Shown here: positions 55,101-64,000 of the stretch, one piece after another
How positions within the stretch are numbered: the first letter of the stretch is position 1
Layout of the letters: each line of letters begins with the position of its first letter
DNA from: Kappaphycus alvarezii
Taxonomy: Eukaryota > Rhodophyta > Florideophyceae > Gigartinales > Solieriaceae
Reading direction: 5' to 3'
DNA: 64,000 bases
Assembly: GCA_002205965.3 (NCBI GenBank)
Contig: NADL03000659.1
Coordinates: 248,001-312,000, forward strand
Notes under the pieces: model-generated
The model's database searches: none
The model's input: only the letters and a program-made list of their open reading frames with translations
What the model was told of the DNA's origin: nothing
Program-made: the position numbers and the translations under genes

Positions 55101-57885
55101 ATCAGCTCATATTTTGACTTCATTTTGACATATTAAGCCTTTTTTTGGACTCTCCATCCAGTATATCTTCCATTATGAGAATGGATTACGAGAAATATAT
55201 CATCTGAACTTTTGAAAACCCCTTCTATCGATTTAGCGCTTGTATGCCCCTGTGTAGTTTTTGCATTTTTTTTTGCAATCAAATTATTTTTCTGAAACCG
55301 AATCTATCGAAAAACTCACTAACGGGCCGTTGGAATGTTTTTTTGCTTGTACTTTTCGTATTTATTGTTTTCTATATTATAGAAAGATAATATGAAATGC
55401 TTTGCATTTGGATGCTTGAGATTCTGTCACTGGCCTCAATAATTTCTTTACATGAGCAAGGACTGCCTTCATTAATAGTGGATTATAGTAGTACCTGCTC
55501 CAAAAATTGACTACAGATCAAATTTAGTTTTATTTTATTTTGCTGTGGATGTAAAACTCAGTCTGTATGACAAAAAGAATCCATTGATGGAGGCTCTCCA
55601 TATATTCGAAATGCATATAAAGTACCAATAGAACTTAGATTTGTTAGTTTATGTGTACCAGGTTGAATGTAGGCGCATGTATGTGAGCTGAAGATCCTCC
55701 AAAATTACAGGCCTGTAGAACAAATTATTAGAAGTAATGCATAACTCAATTTTTCAGTACTCATAACATTTTTGGATCCTGAAATCGTACTTGTTCATAA
55801 GTGGTAGCTTTTCATCTCATGCCCTGGAAGGATTATTGTGCTATCGCGGTACGCTTTGGAGTTTTGTAGTATGTAACTTGCTCTTTTTCTTCAACGAGAA
55901 GTTCGTCGTGTGCTGGGCCTACATAAAGTCACAAGAGGAGCTCGTTTCAATGAATGCAAGAAGGGAAACTACAATTGTAAAACGAGGCAGAAGAAACTCT
56001 TAATAACAGTCCAAAAATCTGCTTAAGCCCGATTTAAGCTCTATTCTGTAACAGCATAGTATATTGCGAGGCTGCTGATCTCACGGCATTGAGACCTCGG
56101 TTTTTACCACTTCTTCATCTGGACTAGAAAACCTTAATTACTTGCAGCTAATCGAAGCTTTAAAATTGCGCATCCAACGGACATAAAACTATGCCTTTGG
56201 AATTATTTCAATCAGCTCTTAACGCCAGAATCCTGAACAAGGAATTAAAGGATTACAAGTACTTTTTACAACATTTTACGAGCCTTTGTAGTGAAGGCCA
56301 ACCTTTTACATTCTCAATGTATCATTACTGTCCCCCAGTCCTTGCGTGGTCAGCCCTCTTCCCTATAAATCAGAGTCGATTTGTATCTAAAGGAGTACTT
56401 TCGAATGTGCTCATATTCTTTAATAAGTATTGAGGAATTAAAATTCGTGGAAGTCACTTCAAATCGCTCCATAGGCTACCGGGACGATCAATAAAATTTG
56501 AACCAGAGAGCTAGAACTTTAACAGGGTAGAGAAATTCAGATCAAAAGGCCATGAATCTAGAAATTGTAACAGGAAGATTTTGAATTCGGGAATAAGTAT
56601 TCCGTAGAAACGCTCCTATTACTTCTCTTGCAACTTTTCCGGTTGATTCAATTGAGAATTTCTCAATAACTTGAATCCTTTCATCCTTCATAACGGTTGA
56701 TGCATTTAATGCGCCTTTTTAAATTTCAATCGAACTTTCACGACCAAATTTCAATCAGAACGTTAATAATAAGCCATTCTTGCGACAAGTTTTCCTTATC
56801 TGGAAACTTTCGAAAAAGTGTGTTTTGGCGGCAAAATGAGCTCCTCCGGAAATAAAACTCAAAAACATAAAGATTGAGCCATCAATAAACAGAGATTGTT
56901 AACATTCATAGTGTAACGCAGTAAATTTTTGTGAACAATAGGCCAATTGGCTGAGTCTTTGGAATAAATAGAATGAGTGAATTATATAATCGGGCTTCAT
57001 AATTTATTCTTCCTTTATATTTCATCATTATAAATAATACGATAGGGCGAAAAAAAGGTTTTCGATATCTTAATATCGCCCTCATTGTAGTACTTCTTAG
57101 TGAGTAGGAGATCTATGTCTTAGCTGTACTAGGATTTATGTACTTTTTAACTGGCAGTTAATGAAATAGGATGCTTTATAATGCAACTCTAGCATAAAAT
57201 CACAATGAAACCTATTCACACCGAAAAATAAATACAACAGAGCAGTGAGGAGATATTATTCTTAAAGGCATGATAAATCGACTTATGTTGTTAGCGTACA
57301 TGCTCAACCGAAAGAATATCGACAAAAACCGCCAATATTAGTATTTCATGGCGCATATTTTATGCTTCTTATATTGTTACAGTACTAAAGAGCTACATTT
57401 TGTCACGATTAAGGCCCAGAAAATCCACTGTTAGCCTTCTTTGTATACAATCCGTGATGTTACGTTTCAGTACGGTGTTATAAACTGCCTAAAATGCTAA
57501 AACACGGAACTAGGAAAAGGCAGAATAAGTAAAATTATCTGAATTTAAAACCATTAAAGGTCTACTCCATGAAACATTACAACACAAACGAGCCGTGCAT
57601 CATGCCAGAGTAAATCACAATAGAATTGAATATTTAAATCGTTAAAGTAAATTTTTCATCTCCTTAATGACTATTCCGTAATAATCATCCAAAAAGTTTC
57701 AAAGATACCGTGGGTAGTATGCAAGGAACTACTTGCATTTGTAAAAGTTAATTTCAATCTTTTAATCTTGGACGGCCATAATCGATTAGCCTTCACCTCG
57801 CCGCTTTACAGGGTGTAAATATTTTCAAAAAAAGAAATGCTCTAGAAAGGTGACCTTCTGGTAAATTAATGCTCGATAGCGTTTA
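52140..57885. other. Very AT-rich region with no supported gene
   Basis: Long A/T-dominated sequence with frequent stops in all frames. Short open frames such as 53790-53981, 54457-54657, 55791-56003 and 56191-56433 (all plus) have no recognised similarity. I see no repeat ends, tandem arrays or RNA genes. It most likely consists of transposon sequence decayed beyond recognition by eye. Confidence 0.45.
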
Positions 57886-57889
57886 CGTA

Positions 57890-58870
57890 ACACAAATTCG
57901 GCGAAAGCCTCCACCAGCAGCTACTAAGAGGGGAAAATGTGGCAAATTGACAGTAAAGAGGAAGCTCATCGAATGAGAGAAATCGGGTTGAGCAGCGTTA
58001 AAAATAACGGAAAGTATGTTTAATCGAGATGCAATGCTGTTGAAAGTACATTATGCAATAGTTCCTCGCCAGAAGCATATCTGAAGTAAGGGAAATATCA
58101 CCGTAAGCAACCGAAAGGAATCCACTATGCCATGCCATTGGATCGAACAATCAGTCAGACAGTTTGTCCTCGTGGAAAGAAGGATAAGAAACGCCTGACT
58201 TTTCTAGTGTGTTCAAATGCGAATGGCACGGAGAAGTTTCCTTTACTCGTCATTGTAAATGCCGATAATCCTCGATGCTTTAACAAAAAATCCGGTGCTC
58301 ATCTTGGCTTCGACTACACATCCAATAAAAGTGCTTGGATGACAATGTTTATCTCTTCGACTGGCCCAAGCATCTGGATGTATTCATTGCACGCACGCCT
58401 GAGACAAAAATGGTGTTGTTGTTAGACAATTTTTCAGGTCGTGGTTCTCCATAATGTCTTCTAAAGTTGTCCACAGTTGAGGTGAAATTAATACCGACGA
58501 ACACGACGTCGCGCTTGCAGCCTATGGATGCTGGAATAATTACTAGCTTGAAGCGGCGGTACCTTACACTGCATTACAACAGAGTTTTGGATGCCATCGA
58601 TAGCGAAGACAAAATCTACGAAGTTGATCAGCTTAGTGCAATGCGCTACGTGCATTCAGTGTGGCTGGAGATGTCTGCGGATACCATTGGCAATTTTTGA
58701 CGAGTTTGTAGTTTGCTTGGTTCAGCGACGCGGCCAAGTGGTAACAGTGAGGCATTGGTTGCTTCAGAAACTGTTGCACTACAATCTGTGCTCTCTAATT
58801 TGCCGAGCAACGAGAAGAAAATGTCAATCATTAATCTTCTGAATGCAGAAAAAAGGATTAATTCTTAGAG
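57890..58870 (+). pseudogene. pogo/Tigger-type DDE transposase, broken
   Basis: 57899-57960 retains the start of the DNA-binding domain (TKRGKCGKLTVKRKLIE, as in CENP-B/pogo N-termini). 58132-58350 carries GKKDKKRLTFLVCSNANGTE, KFPLLVIVNADNPRCFNKKS and NKSAWMTMFI. After a frameshift near 58350 come FDWPKHLDVFIARTPETKM and VLLLDNFSGRG, the second catalytic Asp (L-L-D-N). 58467-58700 carries KLIPTNTTSRLQPMDAGIIT, the third catalytic position (Q-P-x-D), then LKRRYLTLHYNRVLDAID. The usual first catalytic block (D-E-T) is missing because the segment between the HTH and DDE domains is deleted. It is clearly a Tc1/mariner-superfamily pogo/Tigger relative and cannot be active. Confidence 0.82.
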
Positions 58871-59375
58871 CCGTTCGATGATTCGGACCTGGCACATAAT
58901 GTCGCACAGGAAATTTTAAGAGAGAACTAGTCTGTTCATTGCGGATAGCAAGCAGACTCTAAACTTGTCACTCGTGTATCATTTAGGTCGTTTGCTCCGT
59001 GATTTGACGCGTCAGACGGTGTCTGGAATGCGTCAAACTACTCTCAAGTCTTTATCCAGTGCTTAGATATTCATGCCTCAGTGCAGGAATCCTTCGCCGT
59101 AAGGAATCTCAAATTGTACACCAAAAAATTGCTTAGATCGAGGAACTACTTTATGTTAGAATAAGAACGACAAAAATGTACATTTTTTCATGAAAGATAA
59201 GATCTCCGTCCTCATATAAGGCCAACGGGAAGTGTAGGAAATGCTTGAATCACTGCGAAACAGTACAATTTGTTTTCGCGAACTGAAAACAGTTTACATA
59301 ATGTAGCTAAAAAGCCCTACTATATGTAACTTTTGAGAGCAAATATAAATATACCAGCAATCAACTTACTGTTCA

Positions 59376-59804
59376 TTACTGGTTACAAAACAGGTTTTTC
59401 TGGGCCAATATCACAGTGGGATTCTGAGCAGCAGATGACTGGTCCTCAATCCCACGTAACTCAGTGTACACTATACGCGTGTAACTATAGGCCCAACCTA
59501 AATAACATTGTTCCTCTGAAAAATCGTAACATCTAAACGGTAACTTGTTTCTACCCGTAGACATAATCTTCTCGTATACCCGTCCCCGGTGCTCTCGTAT
59601 TTTCATATCTCCTAAACACTTCGCATGGGTGACAAGGTGCACCGCAGGGCCTCCTATCCTGTCCCAGGCCTTATGCAGGAGCTTCGGGCCCAATAGTTCA
59701 GTTGGCCACGCAACCTTGATCTCGCGCACGTTTACTCCATCACCAGTGCGGAGCTTGTAGTCTTTCGAACAGGCACCAGTTGGCAGAACAACTTCGACCA
59801 ACAT
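59376..59804 (-). CDS. Hypothetical 142-residue protein
   Basis: An open frame from an ATG with a purine at -3 (AAAAATGTTGG) for 142 codons. Contents include VNVREIKVAWPTELLGPKLL, KAWDRIGGPAVHLVTHAKCL, KIREHRGRVYEKIMSTGRNK and LPFRCYDFSEEQCYLGWAYS. It is balanced in composition and protein-like but not recognised. A second minus-strand frame overlaps its start (60055-59732). That frame begins with a very hydrophobic run like a signal peptide but has no ATG, and contains a GTAAGT donor-like site at about 59873. The two could be exons of one secreted protein, or a transposon remnant. No flanking support. Confidence 0.3.
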   Translation of the reverse strand: MLVEVVLPTGACSKDYKLRTGDGVNVREIKVAWPTELLGPKLLHKAWDRIGGPAVHLVTHAKCLGDMKIREHRGRVYEKIMSTGRNKLPFRCYDFSEEQCYLGWAYSYTRIVYTELRGIEDQSSAAQNPTVILAQKNLFCNQ

Positions 59805-60554
59805 TTTTCATGTCCGTCTCCTCCACATACCAGAGTATTCATGAATAGGGCTAAAGTACAACCCCTACTTACGGCACTATCCTTCCGTGAAACCCTTTTA
59901 TCCACGACATCGTCCGATTCATCCAAACCATCCTCCTTACCCACGTTTTCCTCTATGCAAAGCGGTGCAGAAACAATATGAGAATGTTGAGCTGTAAATG
60001 TAGTTAGTAAAAGTAAGCCGTAGCAATAGAAAATCAAAAAAATTACTCTCTCCAAATCCTATCGATGTTTTTAGCTTTTTGTAGCAAACTCTGAAGCTAT
60101 CGCTACCAATGTCTTGAAAAGGGGGATCCATTTTTTGACGATAGCAGCCGTGTCCGACCCTGTAATTTCCCCATTTCAAGCATTGCCCTTAGGCGTTTCA
60201 GAAGGAGAGAGTTTTTTGTGAGGCAGACCATGTTGCAGTTGAATTCGGACGGTAAATCGGCGTGGAACCTAAAACTAGTCTATTCTACTGTTTGTATACG
60301 TTTTCTTTTATGCTATGCGGCCACTTAAATGGGAGACGGATTGGTTGTTTTAATTTGTTGCCAAAGTTTCGGTTTCTATATACGGCCAATTTGCAGGGGT
60401 TTACCGACAAATGCTGCTTCTCTGTTTTCGTTTAGTCACTTGGTTGATGTGGCGCAAAGTTATGCTTGAATGTTTTTTTTGGCAATTGACACCCTTCAGC
60501 ATAATTCTTTCATTGTGAGGTGCGGTGTGCACTTTTATTATAGCTGTGCAACGC

Positions 60555-60856
60555 TCTTTTTTTTGTAATGTACTGTACAGTACTCCCTTGGTGGAGGTTA
60601 TTTATAGTCTGTACAAAGTACTGTATTCTGCAGTATTTTAAAGATTGTCCGACATATTTGTTGTACAGAACTATATTGTACATCATACAGTATTGCTGAG
60701 TACAGTAGTGCAATACTACTGTGTGTAGTGTATGCGCAAGTATTGTACAGTACTGTATAGTACAGTAAAGTACCGTACTGAGTACATCGAGCCGTCAATT
60801 TCTCTACTTTGTTGTACTGTAAATTGTAGTATACTGTACAGTACAGTACTGTTAAC
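60555..60856. repeat. Dense GTACTGTAC/GTACAGTAC cluster
   Basis: About 300 bp with at least eight GTACTGTAC-type words, including 'tgtactgtacagtact' near 60568, 'attgtacagtactgtatagt' at about 60740 and 'tactgtacagtacagtactg' at about 60832. TACAGTA/TACTGTA half-units lie between them. It is the richest patch of this motif in the window. Confidence 0.75.
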
Positions 60857-61629
60857 GTAGGTTCATTTAGCGGTAGTTACGTTAGTCCAAATGTTTGTAC
60901 TGTTTGTTTTGTATTTCATATTCAAATATTTATCTTTTTGACCGCTCTATAAGGTAGCAGATATATGCCCTAGGAACAGCTAGGAGGTTTATATAAACGC
61001 CTATACTTCCGGGCCCTGGACCACGGAAGGACATCAGATTGTGCAAACACAACCTGGTCAAACGCTTGTGGCTAACATTTGGAAGTAGCCGCAACATAAA
61101 ATCGATTTTATCACGTATTGCGAGAAGTGTTGACGCATTAGAGGATTCGCGCTCCACGAGTTTCGTGATAGTTTTCTGAAGATCATTCTAGGAAACTTTT
61201 TTACGAATTTCGTGATTGAGTAAATTTACGCAGTTCGTGTGGCACTTTTCGTACTGAGTACGATGGAAATTGCAGGCAGCACCCTCTTACTTAGGTGATA
61301 CTCTGGAAGTCGCTGCCCCCGTAGCTCAAGGCTCGTCCGCTATCACACGTCCTGAACTCCTCGTTATCAAATCCCAGGCATCACACCCGCGCCCGGCACT
61401 TGTCATTACTACACCCGCGCCCGGTTTCTCCACTACACGCTCTCACCAGTCTAGATGCGTATTAATGACTGCCGAATTGGAAAGCCCTGAGCCAGATGCG
61501 CTCTTTGGAGAAAACGGGCGATATGCGCCCTTTTATTTGATCTACCAACCGAAAACGTTCTATTTGCTTCCGAAAAGGCAAACAAGGAACATCGGGACAT
61601 CTTGGCGATGACAAAAAGGAGGAGACATG

Positions 61630-62560
61630 TTCAGATGTCCCATTTAAGTTGAATTTCTACTCCGGATACCAATGTCTCAAGGATTTCAGGTTTAAAAAGG
61701 CAGATCTTGGGCGCATATTCGAAAATGATACCCTGGACTGGAGCAACTTCGCGGAACAGGTACAGCTGTGATCCTATTGTTGCATTCTGCATAAAATGCC
61801 ACAGGATAGCGACATCCACACGCTGGTACGACGCAGAGATAGAATTTGGGATGTTCTCTGCACAGAAGAGCGAAGTATATTGGGAGTATATCGAACAGAT
61901 CATGTGTACGTTTTTACATGTGACAGACTTACGGCCAGGATTGATCAGGGATAGAGCGGAGCTTTATGAAAAGGCCATCGAGGAAGAAGGTGCCCCATAC
62001 GACAGTTGTGTGGGTTTTATTGACTACACGAAGATAGGAATTAGTCGACCTGGCGGCCATGAAAGTAATCAGCGAGCCTATTATTCCTGGCATAAACGCA
62101 TGCATTGTTTGACATATCATACCCTATCCACACCAGATTAGCTGATATTTTCGCTTTTTGGACCCGCAGTGGGACGTAGGCACGACTTAACGTTGTGGAG
62201 GCAGAGCGGGTGGGACGAAGTTATGGGGCACAGCATGTCCATCGATGGGCGCCAATACTATGTGTAAGTTGACACAGCAGCTGCTGCAGCCATGGATGCA
62301 GAGGCCATTTTTGGTAATTTTTGCTACTCCAGAGCAGCAGGAAGCGAATACCGCAACGAGTTCTGTTCGTGTTTTGGTGGAACACAATTACAAATAATTA
62401 AAGTATTATTGGAGTAGTCAGGACTGGGCACGCAATTTGCAATTGCGAAAGGCGCCAATTGGTATATTATACAATGCACGTCCAATTCTGTTAAACTTCT
62501 ATACGTGTTTATAAAAGTCTGGGCAGACGGTACAAAGATTTGAGGTGGATCCTCCATCTC
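61630..62560 (+). pseudogene. PIF/Harbinger transposase
   Basis: DDE transposase of a PIF/Harbinger DNA transposon. The N-terminal block is LNFYSGYQCLKDFRFKKADL (the F-R-F-x-K-x-D/E-L pattern). Then come PIVAFCIKCHRIATSTRWYD and AEIEFGMFSAQKSEVYWEYI, the helical block before the catalytic core. DSCVGFIDYTKIGISRPGG holds the first Asp. QRAYYSWHKRMHCLTYHT is the H-K-R block. Past a stop at 62141, the reading LIFSLFGPAVGRRHDLTLWR holds the second Asp, and SIDGRQYYV follows. The third (Glu) block is degraded near 62395. Frameshift at about 61770 and stops show it is inactive. A Myb-like partner gene follows on the opposite strand. Confidence 0.82.
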
Positions 62561-62649
62561 TAGAGGAATACATTAACGCAGAGTGAACCGCTATTAAAGT
62601 AAACGGGAGCACAGCGGACACAGCAACGTGCCAACCTGCTAGCTCTTCG

Positions 62650-63462
62650 ACAGATTTTCCATGAAAAACTGCATCATACTAAGCTGCGCCCGACTTTCTT
62701 CCATCCGGAGCTAACGGTCTCTCTTCTCCTCCTCCCAACGCTCCTGCTACATCTCGAGCTCCATTTCGCGCATTTCAATTTCGCGTTCTTGAAGGCTCCT
62801 CTTCTTATCCAGCTCCTCCTTTATCATAATACTCCATTCTTCCATTCCATAGTCCACCTTAGCTCTATTAACTGGAGTCCTAGAGGTGTCGTCCCATTGC
62901 TTTTGCGCTCCAACCGTCGTTTCGGTGCCATTTCGTGAATGCGCTCCCCTGCGGCTATCAATTCATTCTCCTTTGTATTCAAATCATCCTTCTCCTCCTG
63001 CTTCAACAGCTCGCGTTCCTTTTTCTCTCCCATAATATCATCTATCAAAACCTCATACTCTCCCTGTTCCTGTACAATACCGGATGCCGCCAGAGTGCTC
63101 TTATTCGGATCCCACCTTTCTTTTAGCATTGCCCTAAACTTTTCTCTTAAATTCTTTGATGTTGACTTATTAGAGACGTTCCAATCGCTGACGAGCTCGG
63201 TCTGTAGAACGATCTCGCGAACGGCTTCAAATATTTTGTCGTTCTGCCTATACTCCACCTGGTGGGCATCATGCTGCCTCATGCATTTCAAAAGAAGAAG
63301 CTTTCGCGTACCGTTAAATTTGTACTTCACCATATTAGTAGGAGCAAAGTGCGATGAAGATGACGACGGAATTAGAGATGGAGCGGATTCGGGGCCATCC
63401 GGGACCTTGTCGACAGTCTCATCCAAAGGAACAGGCGGAGGAGTTTCGGCAGGAGATGTCAT
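62650..63462 (-). pseudogene. PIF/Harbinger Myb/SANT-like partner protein
   Basis: Known PIF/Harbinger elements carry a second gene whose Myb/SANT-like product helps transposase bind DNA and enter the nucleus. Here 63462-62824 starts at an ATG (MTSPAETPPPVPLDETVDK), has a Pro/Ser-rich N-terminus, then a helical block (YKFNGTRKLLLLKCMRQHDA, VREIVLQTELVSDWNVSNK, SKNLREKFRAMLKERWD) typical of these trihelix/Myb-like domains. A Glu/Lys-rich tail follows. After a frameshift near 62880 the tail continues as a coiled-coil (IKEELDKKRSLQEREIEMRE, then stops). It faces the transposase, tail to tail, about 100 bp apart. Confidence 0.7.
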
Positions 63463-63559
63463 TTTGAACTCCGTGCAACTGTGTTTGATATGGAGTGGAG
63501 TGTATAGGAATGGGGAGTCCTCGATGCCTGTCGTCTCAAAAGTCTGACTTTGTGGCCCG

Positions 63560-64000
63560 GATGCGTTGTAATGTAATATCGATATTTAGGTGTCGATGGC
63601 GATGTCGGGCGGGGTGCAGTGTCTGGGAGGCAGCGAAAGGTGCAGTGACGGCGAGTAAAGGGCAGGGCTTTGTGGTTGGGTGAGTCTGAGCGAGATTTAT
63701 CGAGGAACGAGGATCGGATAAGGGATTGTAGTGACGGCGTGGGGGGGAAAGAATGCCGTGATGAGCCGTGATGGACGTTTTGTTTTGTGGTGAGGTGGGG
63801 CCGTGCGTGGAATGGCGAGAGACGAGGATCACACAAGGATTTTTGGTGATGGCGAGGGCCGGAGAGAGTACGGTGACGAGGCTCGATGTTGGCTTTGTTC
63901 CTTGGTGAGGTGAGGCCGTGCGGGGTATGGCCAGAGAGGAAGGTTGGACAAGGGTTGGGCGAGCTGTGGCTGGCAAGGGGTCTGTGGTGAGGTGAGGCCG
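63560..64000. repeat. Degenerate GT/GA-rich minisatellite, runs off the window
   Basis: Imperfect tandem units begin at 63787 (gtggtgaggtggggccgtgc), 63903 (gtgaggtgaggccgtgc) and 63987 (gtgaggtgaggccg, cut by the window end). Each is followed by a GGxATGGC-AGAGA, GA-GGxT-xxACAAGG string. Earlier, more degenerate units lie at 63580-63780. The period varies from about 83 to 116 bp. It starts just outside the Harbinger Myb-like gene. Confidence 0.65.

Noticed and set aside
1..64000. CRISPR array, bacterial operons or ribosome binding sites
   Set aside because: No regularly spaced repeat-spacer structure was seen, and intron and transposon content show the DNA is eukaryotic.

Overview
This is eukaryotic nuclear DNA. 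The evidence is a spliceosomal intron, a Ser/Thr-rich actin-related gene, and remnants of several eukaryotic transposon classes: DIRS-like, Ty1/Copia, R2-type LINE, pogo/Tigger and PIF/Harbinger. Two compact host genes with short flanks and at most one intron sit in a much larger field of decayed mobile elements and AT-rich sequence with no recognisable genes. That layout fits a red macroalga of the Chondrus type, but this is an inference. Other microbial eukaryotes are not excluded, and no rRNA, tRNA or organelle marker was found to settle it.

Layout. 0-10 kb: decayed DIRS-like (tyrosine-recombinase) retrotransposons in both orientations, carrying a shared terminal repeat, plus an unrecognised degraded coding remnant at 3.5-4.4 kb. 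10-14.6 kb: nothing recognisable. 14.6-18.1 kb: the best DIRS-like copy, on the minus strand (RT, RNase H, NPPF methylase-like segment, tyrosine recombinase). 18.2-19.1 kb: the 3' end of a Copia pol. 20.66-23.57 kb: a whole but internally deleted Copia element with LTRs of about 90 bp. 24.28-24.78 kb: a near-perfect inverted repeat with arms of about 235 bp. 25.2-26.5 kb: an unrecognised degraded gene. 29.5-30.3 kb: a 267-residue open frame. 31.1-32.8 kb: a rearranged R2-type LINE.

Host gene island (33.6-36.5 kb): an Arp1-like actin-related gene on the plus strand, with one intron and one apparent homopolymer frameshift, converges on a minus-strand HAD phosphatase of the phosphoglycolate phosphatase type. 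Their stop codons are 187 bp apart. A possible further small gene at 36.8-37.6 kb could not be resolved. 38-39 kb is C-rich and apparently non-coding.

39-64 kb: mostly AT-rich sequence with isolated remnants. These are an orphan repeated reading frame at 43.7-44.7 kb (related to 9.06-9.53 kb), a Copia integrase trace near 52 kb, a pogo/Tigger transposase at 57.9-58.9 kb, a hypothetical open frame at 59.4-59.8 kb, and a two-gene PIF/Harbinger element at 61.6-63.5 kb followed by a degenerate minisatellite. Dense clusters of the short palindrome GTACTGTAC / GTACAGTAC recur across the window. The host genes show no sign of working together. Most of the rest is the fossil record of several transposon families.
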